Assembly (NCBI GenBank): GCA_964649415.1
Contig: CAZYSK010000035.1
Location: 1-52,206 of the forward strand
Direction: 5' to 3'
Source: CAZYSK01 sp964649415
GTDB taxonomy: Bacteria; Chloroflexota; Anaerolineae; B4-G1
DNA: 52,206 nucleotides
The notes below the pieces were generated by a model. That model did not search any database. It saw nothing but the letters and a program-made list of their open reading frames with translations, and had not been told where the DNA came from. This document shows positions 32,794 through 39,902 of the stretch, one piece after another. Both the position numbers and the translations under genes were made by a program. Each line of letters starts with the position of its first letter. The stretch's first letter is position 1.

Positions 32794-34452
32794 TCATTCT
32801 ACAGAAAGAATATAGTGATAATGTGGTTGTCCACCGGCGACCACTTCGATTTCCTGTTCGGACCATATCTGCTGCAATCGGTCGGCCAATGCCTGAGCAT
32901 CATCTTCGCTTGCAGAATCGCCGTAGTACAGGGTGATGATCTCACGCTCGCCTGTGTCCATTTTTTCCAGCAGCTCTTGCACAACTTCCTCGACCGTCGA
33001 GCCGGTCACTTCCAGTGCTCCGTTGTGCATGCCAATAATCTGTCCGGTGGCGATGTCCAGGCCGTTGATCTGTACGGAGCGAGTCGCGGTGGTGACCTCG
33101 CCGGTCTCGATCTCCGCCATCGCTTCCGTCATCATCTCCACGTTCGTCTCGAAATCAGCCTGGTAGTTGATCGCCAGCAGGGCCGCGACGCCCTGCGGAA
33201 CGGACCAGCTGCGGATGACGGCCACCGTCTTGTCGCTCAGTTCCCGGGCTTGTTCGGCGGCCATGATGACGTTCCCGTTGTTGGGCAGCACGATGACCTG
33301 TTCGGCAGGCAACGTATCGATGGCATCCAGTAGGTCCTGGGTGCTGGGGTTCATCGTCTGACCGCCGTGCACGATGGCGCTCACGCCAAGGCTCTCGAAA
33401 ACGCGGCTCAGCCCATCCCCCATGACGACGGTCACGACCCCGATATCCTGGGAGGGCGGGGCTGTGGTGGACGTCTCAGGTTCACGGCCAGCGATGAAGT
33501 CCTGGTACTGAGCCTGCATGTCTTCCACAACGACGTCGCGCAGTGAACCCAGGCTCGCGCCGTAGCTGATGGGAACGCCCGGGTCGGGCACGTGTACGTG
33601 CACCTTGATCGTCGCCGGATCGCCCACCACGATGGGGCACTCGCCCATCGCGGTGATTCTTTGGCGGATCGTGTCCACCTCCAGCTCTTGCCCGACGATG
33701 AGGAATTGCACGTCGTAGCCATAGCCGACCTCCCCGGCTCCTGGTCCCGGCGCCATCAGATCCACTGTTCCCGCCAATTGCACATCCTCCGCGATGGGTT
33801 CCCCGCGCATGTAGCGCAGCATACCCTCCAGAATGACGAACAGGCCCTGACCGCCTGCATCCACCACGCCGGCCTCCTTGAGCACGGGAAGGAGTGACGG
33901 GGTGAGCACGACGGCCTCGTGAGCGGCAAAGACCATGTGCTCGAGAACGTGCACCAGGTCATCCGTCTCCTTTGATGCGTGGGTTGCGGCGTCGGCCACA
34001 GCGCGGGCGACCGTGAGAATCGTGCCCTCAACCGGCTTGACCACCCCTCTGTAAGCGGTCGTTGCCGCTTCGTGACAGGCGGCTGCCAGATCCTGTGCCT
34101 GATAGACCTCTTTCTTGTCCAGGCTGCGCGCGAAACCGCGCCAGATCTGGGACAGGATAACCCCCGAGTTTCCCCGAGCGCCCATGAGCGCGCCGTGAGC
34201 CATGAGATGTGCGATTCGTCCGACGTTGCGCTCCGGGGAGTCCGCGATCTCGGCCCACGCAGACTGCATGGTCAAGACCATGTTGGTCCCCGTGTCTCCA
34301 TCGGGGACCGGGTAGACGTTGAGCGCGTTGATCGCGGCCTGATGATACTGCAGCCAGGCCAAAGCGGCTTCGACCAAGCGTTTGAAACCTGGTCCGTCCG
34401 TCGAGATACGTGCAGACGGCGGTCCGGTCTGTAGACTTTCCTTGTCCGTCAC
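32794..34452 (-). CDS. fakA: Fatty acid kinase catalytic subunit FakA (DAK2-type)
   Basis: A 552-residue protein with the N-terminal DAK2 kinase domain (NALNVYPVPDGDTGTNM, GARGNSGVILSQIWRG), a central domain and a C-terminal FakB-docking domain (VIVLPNNGNVIMAAEQA). It phosphorylates fatty acids presented by the DegV proteins encoded just downstream, feeding exogenous fatty acids into phospholipids. A GTG start at 34452 is used, with AAGGGA upstream. It follows the Asp23-family gene by 14 bases. Confidence 0.93.
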   Translation of the reverse strand: MTDKESLQTGPPSARISTDGPGFKRLVEAALAWLQYHQAAINALNVYPVPDGDTGTNMVLTMQSAWAEIADSPERNVGRIAHLMAHGALMGARGNSGVILSQIWRGFARSLDKKEVYQAQDLAAACHEAATTAYRGVVKPVEGTILTVARAVADAATHASKETDDLVHVLEHMVFAAHEAVVLTPSLLPVLKEAGVVDAGGQGLFVILEGMLRYMRGEPIAEDVQLAGTVDLMAPGPGAGEVGYGYDVQFLIVGQELEVDTIRQRITAMGECPIVVGDPATIKVHVHVPDPGVPISYGASLGSLRDVVVEDMQAQYQDFIAGREPETSTTAPPSQDIGVVTVVMGDGLSRVFESLGVSAIVHGGQTMNPSTQDLLDAIDTLPAEQVIVLPNNGNVIMAAEQARELSDKTVAVIRSWSVPQGVAALLAINYQADFETNVEMMTEAMAEIETGEVTTATRSVQINGLDIATGQIIGMHNGALEVTGSTVEEVVQELLEKMDTGEREIITLYYGDSASEDDAQALADRLQQIWSEQEIEVVAGGQPHYHYILSVE

Positions 34453-34466
34453 TCTATGGCTTCCCT

Positions 34467-34820
34467 TCAGTCGATGCTGCTGATGCGCAGTCCCTGGACG
34501 TGCACGTTAACCTCGCCAACGGGCACGCCCAACGCCCGCTCGACAGTGAATTTCACAACATTCATAACACTGCGAGCCACGGCAGCGATACGGGTGCCAT
34601 ATTCCACGATCACGTAGACGTCAATGATGATCTTCCCATCCTTGACTCGCACGTCGATCCCACGCTTGCTGTCTTGGGACAGGGCGTTGGCGATGCCGGT
34701 GACCAAGTCCTTGGCCGCGACACCGACGACGCCGTAGCAGCTCAACACGGCCTCGTTCACAATGCTGGCGATGGCCGTGGGCGAGACTTCAATCCGACTG
34801 TGATACTGGCGTTCTGGCAT
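34467..34820 (-). CDS. Asp23/Gls24 family protein, upstream of fakA
   Basis: A 117-residue Asp23-family protein. It has IEVSPTAIASIVNEAVLSCYGVVGVA, the DSKRGIDVRVKDGKIIIDVYVIVEYG core and VNVHVQGLRI at the end. Placement directly before fakA is the widespread Firmicute/Chloroflexota arrangement (YloU-YloV). AGGGGGG lies just before the ATG. It is divergent from rpmB. Confidence 0.9.
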   Translation of the reverse strand: MPERQYHSRIEVSPTAIASIVNEAVLSCYGVVGVAAKDLVTGIANALSQDSKRGIDVRVKDGKIIIDVYVIVEYGTRIAAVARSVMNVVKFTVERALGVPVGEVNVHVQGLRISSID

Positions 34821-34842
34821 GCTCCCCCCTATGGTCCGCCGG

Positions 34843-34871
34843 TTGCACGAAAGGCCACATTATGGTATGAT
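34843..34871 (+). promoter_or_regulatory. Promoter of rpmB
   Basis: TTGCAC (34843-34848) and TATGAT (34866-34871) are 17 bases apart. Transcription would begin near 34878, giving a leader of about 29 bases with GAGGTGATC before the rpmB ATG. Confidence 0.65.
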
Positions 34872-34906
34872 ACGCATCGCTCTTACATGGTACTGAGGTG
34901 ATCAAA

Positions 34907-35089
34907 ATGGCTAAATGTGAAATGTGTGGCAAGAGCCCCCAGTTTGGGCACAACGTCAGTCACTCCAAGCGGGCAACCAATCGTCAGTTCAAACCCAACA
35001 TCCAGCGCGTGCGGGTGGAGGTCGACGGGCGAATGCGTCGGATGTATTTGTGCACTCGTTGCCTGCGGACGCTGAACAAGGCCCGTTAA
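34907..35089 (+). CDS. rpmB: 50S ribosomal protein L28
   Basis: A 60-residue L28. MAKCEMCGKSPQFGHNVSHS and the C-terminal YLCTRCLRTL hold two cysteine pairs for zinc, and RQFKPNIQRVRV is the family core. ATG at 34907 fits the family start and has GAGGTGA upstream; a GTG at 34898 is possible. It is a single gene on the + strand between two divergent operons, common for rpmB beside the asp23-fakA group. Confidence 0.96.
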   Translation: MAKCEMCGKSPQFGHNVSHSKRATNRQFKPNIQRVRVEVDGRMRRMYLCTRCLRTLNKAR

Positions 35090-35167
35090 CCCACGTCCTC
35101 CGGCTCCGCTTCTTGCCGCCCCCCTGCACCGGCTTGACCGATCTTGCCAAGGTCTGGGGGGTTTCCC

Positions 35168-35863
35168 TTACCTGGTGACAGCCTGCGCCCGCTGACCTCT
35201 TCGTGCTGCATCGCGGAGCGTCTCGATCGCCGCTGCCACTCCCCCCGCTGCACCGAACACGGCGGTCCCTGCCACCAGCACGTTTGCCCCGGCGGCCACG
35301 ATTCCCTCTGTGGTCTGCGGCCCGACACCCCCGTCCACTTCCAATTCCGCCTCACTCCCAGCCTGGCCCAACATCTGCCGCACCTGCGTGACCTTGTGCA
35401 TCGTGCGTTCGATCAGTTTCTGCCCTCCGAAGCCGGGATTGACGGTCATCACCAACACCAGACTCACGTCGTTCAGCACTTCGTCGATGGCCGTGGCCGG
35501 CGTGGCCGGGTTCAAGGCGACGCCAGGGCGCACGCCCAGCGAGCGAATCTGCTGCAGCACGCGGTGCAGGTGCGCTGTAGCCTCGACGTGCACGGTGAGC
35601 ACGTCCGCCCCTGCCTCCGCGAAGGCGGCGACGTAGCGCATCGGGTCGCTGATCATCAGGTGCACGTCGAGCGGCAGTTGTGTGATGCGCCGCACGGCCT
35701 GCACGACGGGCGGGCCGACGGTGATATTCGGTACGAAGTGCCCATCCATCACGTCCACGTGAATGTAGTCGGCGCCGGCCGCCTCCGCGCTTTCGACCTC
35801 CTCGGCCAGCCGGGCGAAGTCGGCGGCGAGTATGGAGGGGGCAATTCTGATTGTTTGCGCCAT
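35168..35863 (-). CDS. rpe: Ribulose-phosphate 3-epimerase
   Basis: A 231-residue TIM-barrel epimerase that interconverts ribulose 5-phosphate and xylulose 5-phosphate in the pentose phosphate pathway. IAPSILAADFARL, the metal/catalytic residues H35 and D37 in YIHVDVMDGHFVPN, DVHLMI, VNPGFGGQ and the second catalytic aspartate in EVDGGVG are all present. The start at 35863 matches the family N-terminus; a frame extending to 36259 only translates the repeat array. There is no ribosome site, and the promoter lies so close that the mRNA should be leaderless. Confidence 0.94.
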   Translation of the reverse strand: MAQTIRIAPSILAADFARLAEEVESAEAAGADYIHVDVMDGHFVPNITVGPPVVQAVRRITQLPLDVHLMISDPMRYVAAFAEAGADVLTVHVEATAHLHRVLQQIRSLGVRPGVALNPATPATAIDEVLNDVSLVLVMTVNPGFGGQKLIERTMHKVTQVRQMLGQAGSEAELEVDGGVGPQTTEGIVAAGANVLVAGTAVFGAAGGVAAAIETLRDAARRGQRAQAVTR

Positions 35864-35872
35864 CGAGTTGAT

Positions 35873-35901
35873 ATGATACAACGAGTTGAAAGATTTGGCA
35901 A
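35873..35901 (-). promoter_or_regulatory. Promoter of rpe, predicted leaderless
   Basis: On the - strand TTGCCA (35901-35896) and TATCAT (35878-35873) are 17 bases apart. Only nine bases separate the -10 box from the rpe ATG, so transcription should start at or within two bases of the start codon. Confidence 0.75.
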
Positions 35902-35932
35902 CTGGGTGCGGAGGTCCGCTGTCGGAGCTGTG

Positions 35933-36243
35933 GGGACCGGCCCTGCGCCTACCCAGTAGGGGCGAGTCTTGTACCCGCCCGGTGTGGGCGAGTCTTGTAC
36001 CCGCCCGGTGTGGGCGGGTCTTGTACCCGCCCGGTGTGGGCGGGTCTTGTACCCGCCCGGTGGGGACCGGCCCTGCGCCTACCCAGTAGGGGCGGGTCTT
36101 GTACCCGCCCGGTGTGGGCGGGTCTTGTACCCGCCCGGTGTGGGCGGGTCTTGTGCCCGCCCAGTAGGGGCGGGTCTTGTGCCCGCCCAGTAGGGGCGGG
36201 TCTTGTACCCGCCCGGTATGGGCCGATCCTGTACCCGCCCAAT
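35933..36243. repeat. GGGCGGGT hairpin array, 26-bp period with a 129-bp higher-order duplication
   Basis: About ten copies of GGGCGGGT, loop CTTGT, ACCCGCCC occur, separated by GGTGTG or AGTAGG, with a basic period of 26 bp (for example 36007 and 36033). A GGGGACCGGCCCTGCGCC block at 35933 recurs at 36062, a 129-bp duplication. The same hairpin word appears at 4520-4632. No gene is present between rpe and rlmN; frames through it are repeat-derived. Confidence 0.95.
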
Positions 36244-36265
36244 GGCGTCCGGTGACCACCCTCCG

Positions 36266-37321
36266 CTAGCGTGTGCTGCGCTGGCGTAACTGCCCGCAGC
36301 CGGCCTGGATGTCCATCCCCCGGCGCACGCGCAGCGTGTACGGGATGCGGTGGCGCTTCAACATAGCGGTGAACGCGTCCAGCCCTTCCCGTCTGGGTGA
36401 GCGGCCCTCGTAGGCCCGCGTGGGGTTGAGCGGAATCAGGTTCACGTGGGCCAGGAGACCCGTCAGGCGGGCAGCCAGCGCCCCCGCTTGCTCCGGCGTG
36501 TCGTTCACCCCCTCTATGAGCGCCCACTCGAAGCTGACCCGCCGCCTCGTGCGCTCGACGTAGTGATAGCAGGCCTCGAACAGCGCGTCGAGCCCGTAGC
36601 GACGGGCGATGGGGATGATCTGCTCGCGTACCGGGTCCGTGGCTGCGTGTAGGGAGACGGCCAGCGTGACCTGCAGCCCCTCCCCGGCCAGTCTCTCGAT
36701 GCCCGGCACGATCCCGACTGTCGAGAGCGTGATGTGCCGCTGGCCCAGGTTGAACCCCTCGGGGTGGATCAGGCGGCGGATCGCGTCCAGCGAGTTCTCG
36801 TAGTTGAGGAGCGGCTCCCCCATACCCATCAGGACCACGTTGCTCAGCCGCTTGCCCTCGTCTTTGAGGATACGGGCGAAGTGGAGCGCCTGGGCGACGA
36901 TCTCGCCCGACGACAGGTCGCGCCGGAAGCCCATCTGCCCGGTGGCACAGAAGGCGCAGCCCACCGCGCACCCGACCTGGGTGGAGATGCAGGCCGTGAA
37001 GCGACGCTCGTAGCGCATCAGCACCGCCTCGACCGTCTCCCCGTCCGCCAGCCGGAGCAGGTCCTTACGCGTCTGCCCATCGGCTGACTCTACCGTGTCC
37101 ACCACCTCCGGCACGCCGATGGTGGCCTCGGCCGCCAGGCGCTCCCGCAGGGAACGAGGCATATTGCTCATCTGGGCGTAGTCGGTCGCCAGGTGGACGT
37201 AGAGCCAGTCCCAGACCTGGCGGGTGCGATAGGCCGGCTCGCCCCAGGCAGTCAGGAGGGACTTGAGGGCGGGCAGCGACAGGTCGTATAGGTGTGGCGC
37301 GGACGCATCGGCCGTTGGCAT
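36266..37321 (-). CDS. rlmN: 23S rRNA (adenine-C2)-methyltransferase RlmN
   Basis: A 351-residue radical-SAM enzyme that methylates C2 of A2503 in 23S rRNA and A37 in some tRNAs. The cluster cysteines are C118, C122 and C125 (GCAVGCAFCATGQMGF), GMGEPLLNY binds SAM, and the methyl-carrying cysteine near the C-terminus is in IQAGCGQL. ITLSTVGIVPGI and NLIPLNPT are also typical. The start at 37321 lacks a ribosome site; a promoter ends six bases before it. Confidence 0.96.
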   Translation of the reverse strand: MPTADASAPHLYDLSLPALKSLLTAWGEPAYRTRQVWDWLYVHLATDYAQMSNMPRSLRERLAAEATIGVPEVVDTVESADGQTRKDLLRLADGETVEAVLMRYERRFTACISTQVGCAVGCAFCATGQMGFRRDLSSGEIVAQALHFARILKDEGKRLSNVVLMGMGEPLLNYENSLDAIRRLIHPEGFNLGQRHITLSTVGIVPGIERLAGEGLQVTLAVSLHAATDPVREQIIPIARRYGLDALFEACYHYVERTRRRVSFEWALIEGVNDTPEQAGALAARLTGLLAHVNLIPLNPTRAYEGRSPRREGLDAFTAMLKRHRIPYTLRVRRGMDIQAGCGQLRQRSTR

Positions 37322-37327
37322 GCATTC

Positions 37328-37356
37328 ATTCTATCACGCCCACGGTGTGAAGGCAA
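37328..37356 (-). promoter_or_regulatory. Promoter of rlmN, predicted leaderless
   Basis: On the - strand TTGCCT (37356-37351) and TAGAAT (37333-37328) are 17 bases apart. Six bases lie between the -10 box and the ATG, so the predicted transcription start is the A of the start codon. Confidence 0.7.
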
Positions 37357-37401
37357 GCGCGCGACGAACCGACCCAGGAGCCAGGATCTTAGCGCCTGAG
37401 G

Positions 37402-37499
37402 CCTTTAGGGTTTTGATTGACACGCTGTGCAGCACGTCATTTTGCTTGCGCTGAAGCCATTGCGGGGGGCTTTGATACGCTGCACGCAAACCCTAAAGG
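37402..37499. repeat. 98-bp element bounded by CCTTTAGGGTTT inverted repeats
   Basis: CCTTTAGGGTTT (37402-37413) is the exact inverse of AAACCCTAAAGG (37488-37499). About 74 bases of unique sequence lie between. The same arms, brought together as a tight hairpin, recur at 39044-39077. It has the shape of a small non-autonomous element, with no obvious target duplication. It lies between rlmN and the MocA-HAD gene. Confidence 0.75.
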
Positions 37500-37500
37500 T

Positions 37501-38940
37501 CTAGAACACGTGCTCCTGCGAACCGACTATCTCTTGCCACATTTGTGCTAGTTCACCAATGTCTGCGCACACGACGTCCGGCTTGATGGCCGACGCAGTC
37601 AGTTCGGCCTCGCTCGTGATGCCCGACAGGACGAGCACTGTGGTCAGCCCGAGGCGCACGCCACCGGCGATGTCGGTGCCCAGGCGGTCGCCGAGGATGG
37701 CGGTGGTATTGGGGCGAGCGCCCATTCGCCGCATGGCTTCCTCGTACATGCGGGGCTCCGGCTTGCCGACGACCATCGGCGTGACGCCGGTGGTGGCTTG
37801 CAGCGCTGCCAACTGCGCGCCCGTGCCGGGCACCAGTCCCCGCTCTGTCGGGAAATTGCGGTCCGGGTTGCTGCCGATGAAGCCGGCTCCGCCGTGGATG
37901 AGCAGCGCCGCCGTCGCCAGCTTGTCCCAGGTCAGGTGGCGGTCCCAACTGACGGCCACGTACTCGGCTCCCTCGTCGGTGAGCACGAACCCCTGTTGTT
38001 CCAGCGCCCGCCGGATCCCATCCTCGCCGATGAGATAGACGCGGGTCCCGGGCGGGGCAACGGTCGCCAGGTGCGCGGCCGCCACCATGCCGGAGGTCAG
38101 GATCCGCTCGGCCGGCACCTCGACCCCAAAGCGGGCCAGCCTGTGCACGTATTGCTCGGGTGTCTTGCTGGCGTTGTTGGTCGCCAGGATGAAGCCGATG
38201 TTCGCCTGGTCCAGGAAAGCGAAGAACGCCTGCAAGGCGGGCATCGGCGTGTCGCCCCGCCACAGCACGCCGTCCATGTCCACGATCAGGTGGCGGACGC
38301 CGGCCAGCGCGGCCTCAGGCCTCGCGCCTGACCCGCTGCCCTGCAGCCGCTCGTAGTCGGCAGGCGTGTCCACGTCGGCCAGCACGTCCGCATCGGCCAC
38401 CTCGACGGTAGCGACCGCCTCCGCATGGCGGGCGATCACGCCCCGGCCCCCCTCGTCGCCCTCGACGGCCGCCAGCTCGGGGAACAGACGCCGGGCGAAC
38501 AGGACCGGCGTGCCCCTTTGCCCGGCGTGCGAGGGGTGGACGATGGCAGCGCCGCTTTCCTCGAAGCGGGCCACCAGCGTCCGCAGCAGGTCGGCCGTGA
38601 CGAGCGGTTGATCGCACTGCAGGAATATCGCGCCCTCCGTCTCGGGGGGCAGCGCGGCGAGCCCCATCTGCACCGACGTGCTCAGTCCCTCCTCCCAGCG
38701 CCAGTTCATCGCCATTTGCACGAAGGTCCGTCGCCGCTCGTCTGCGTCGATGTCCAGTGCCGCGCGTGTGGCCTGGGCCTGGCAACCCAGGACGACGATC
38801 ACCGGATTGAAGCCGGCCGACAGTGCCCGATCGGTGACGTGGGTCACCAGCGGCATGCCGTCCCAATCCAGCAGTTGTTTCGGTTGGCCAAAGCGGGTGG
38901 AGCCACCCGCCGCGAGAATCACCGCAGCAATTTGCTTCAA
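37501..38940 (-). CDS. MocA-type nucleotidyltransferase fused to HAD-IIA phosphatase
   Basis: A 479-residue two-domain protein. Residues about 1-200 are a MobA/MocA-like NTP-transferase: AAVILAAGGSTRFGQPKQLL at the start, then QCDQPLVTADLL and RGTPVLFARRLF; MocA enzymes attach CMP to molybdopterin. Residues about 215-475 are a HAD-superfamily IIA (NagD-like) phosphatase: IVDMDGVLWRGDTPMP with the two catalytic aspartates, ATNNASKTPEQYV, VVGKPEPRMYEEAMRR and ILGDRLGTDIAGG. The join is a short G/A-rich linker. A TTG start at 38940 is used with GAGGTGA upstream. The fusion suggests coupled nucleotide or sugar-phosphate chemistry, but no molybdenum genes are nearby, so the substrate is open. Confidence 0.85.
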   Translation of the reverse strand: MKQIAAVILAAGGSTRFGQPKQLLDWDGMPLVTHVTDRALSAGFNPVIVVLGCQAQATRAALDIDADERRRTFVQMAMNWRWEEGLSTSVQMGLAALPPETEGAIFLQCDQPLVTADLLRTLVARFEESGAAIVHPSHAGQRGTPVLFARRLFPELAAVEGDEGGRGVIARHAEAVATVEVADADVLADVDTPADYERLQGSGSGARPEAALAGVRHLIVDMDGVLWRGDTPMPALQAFFAFLDQANIGFILATNNASKTPEQYVHRLARFGVEVPAERILTSGMVAAAHLATVAPPGTRVYLIGEDGIRRALEQQGFVLTDEGAEYVAVSWDRHLTWDKLATAALLIHGGAGFIGSNPDRNFPTERGLVPGTGAQLAALQATTGVTPMVVGKPEPRMYEEAMRRMGARPNTTAILGDRLGTDIAGGVRLGLTTVLVLSGITSEAELTASAIKPDVVCADIGELAQMWQEIVGSQEHVF

Positions 38941-39043
38941 GAGTCACCTCAGACTGTCGAATACACGATCAAGTTAGCGTCCACAAGGGTTCCCATTCTA
39001 GCGGAGTTCCGCCGTTTGTCCACCTTGGATGCTGTAGTGTCCT

Positions 39044-39077
39044 AGACCTTTAGGGTTTGCCAAAACCCTAAAGGTCT
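39044..39077. repeat. 15-bp-stem hairpin (AGACCTTTAGGGTTT)
   Basis: AGACCTTTAGGGTTT (39044-39058) pairs perfectly with AAACCCTAAAGGTCT (39063-39077) around four bases. It lies between two divergent genes, so it is not a terminator for either. It shares its arms with the element at 37402-37499. Confidence 0.8.
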
Positions 39078-39112
39078 CAGTCGCCAACCCCCTTGCTTCT
39101 GCGCTTTATCGC

Positions 39113-39141
39113 TTGCCACGTGTACGGCCCTGGGCTATAAT
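39113..39141 (+). promoter_or_regulatory. Strong promoter of the glycosyltransferase operon
   Basis: TTGCCA (39113-39118) and a perfect TATAAT (39136-39141) are 17 bases apart. Transcription should begin near 39148, about 23 bases before the GT2 start codon, with a GGGGGGG ribosome site in between. Confidence 0.82.
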
Positions 39142-39170
39142 GCGCGCATTGCGCAAACGGGGGGGAATGC

Positions 39171-39902
39171 ATGAAGCTTTCAGTGATTATGCCTGTCTAC
39201 AACGAGGTAGGAACCATTGCCGAGATCCTGCACCACGTGCGGGCCGTGGAACTGACGGTGCCGGTGGGCTACGGCCCGGACGACGGCAAGGTCGTCGAGT
39301 TTGAGCGGGAGATCGTGCTGGTGGACGACGGCTCGACGGACGGCACGCGCGAGATCCTGCGTACGCTCGTGGATCAGCCGGACATGGTCATCGTGTATCA
39401 CGAGCGCAACCAGGGAAAGGGTGGGGCCGTGTGCACCGCCCTGCAGCACGCCAGCGGCGACGTGATGATCATCCAGGATGCCGATCTGGAGTACGATCCG
39501 CGCGACTACCCGGCGCTCTTGAAGCCCATCGTCGAGGGTCGTTCACAGGTGGTCTATGGCTCGCGCTTTCGCGGGGGGCCGACCCGGGCGATGTTCTTCT
39601 GGCATATGGTGGGCAATCATTTCCTCACCCTTGTGACCAATCTTCTGTACAACACCATCCTCAGTGATATGGAGACCGGCTACAAGGTCTTCACCCGGGA
39701 GGTTGCCGACAAGCTCCATCTCCAGGCGTCTGGCTGGGGCTTCGATCCCGAGATCACTGCGCAGATCATCAAGGCCGGCTATCGCATATACGAGGTGCCC
39801 ATCTCCTACACCGGCCGGGAGTTCGAAGAGGGCAAGAAGATCAGTTGGCTGGACGGTTTGACCGTGCTTTGGACTCTGGTCAGGTGCCGCTTAACGCGCT
39901 GA
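39171..39902 (+). CDS. Family 2 glycosyltransferase (polyprenol-phosphate mannose synthase-like)
   Basis: A 243-residue GT2 enzyme of the DPM1-like group, which moves a sugar from a nucleotide donor to polyprenol phosphate on the cytoplasmic face. LSVIMPVYNEVGTIAEIL is the GT-A start, VDDGSTDGT follows, and the DXD motif is in IIQDADLEYDPRDY. The ETGYKVFTREVADKL and GWGFDPEITAQI segments are typical of DPM1-like proteins. There is no C-terminal membrane anchor. The next gene, a GT39-like membrane transferase, overlaps its end, so the pair likely makes and then uses polyprenol-linked sugar. Confidence 0.92.
   Translation: MKLSVIMPVYNEVGTIAEILHHVRAVELTVPVGYGPDDGKVVEFEREIVLVDDGSTDGTREILRTLVDQPDMVIVYHERNQGKGGAVCTALQHASGDVMIIQDADLEYDPRDYPALLKPIVEGRSQVVYGSRFRGGPTRAMFFWHMVGNHFLTLVTNLLYNTILSDMETGYKVFTREVADKLHLQASGWGFDPEITAQIIKAGYRIYEVPISYTGREFEEGKKISWLDGLTVLWTLVRCRLTR

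Noticed and set aside
35864..36259. N-terminal extension of ribulose-phosphate epimerase
   Set aside because: It would translate the GGGCGGGT hairpin array. The family start at 35863 and the promoter just upstream agree with the shorter protein.
39044..39077. Rho-independent terminator
   Set aside because: It lies between two divergent genes, so no transcript ends there, and no T-run follows on either strand.
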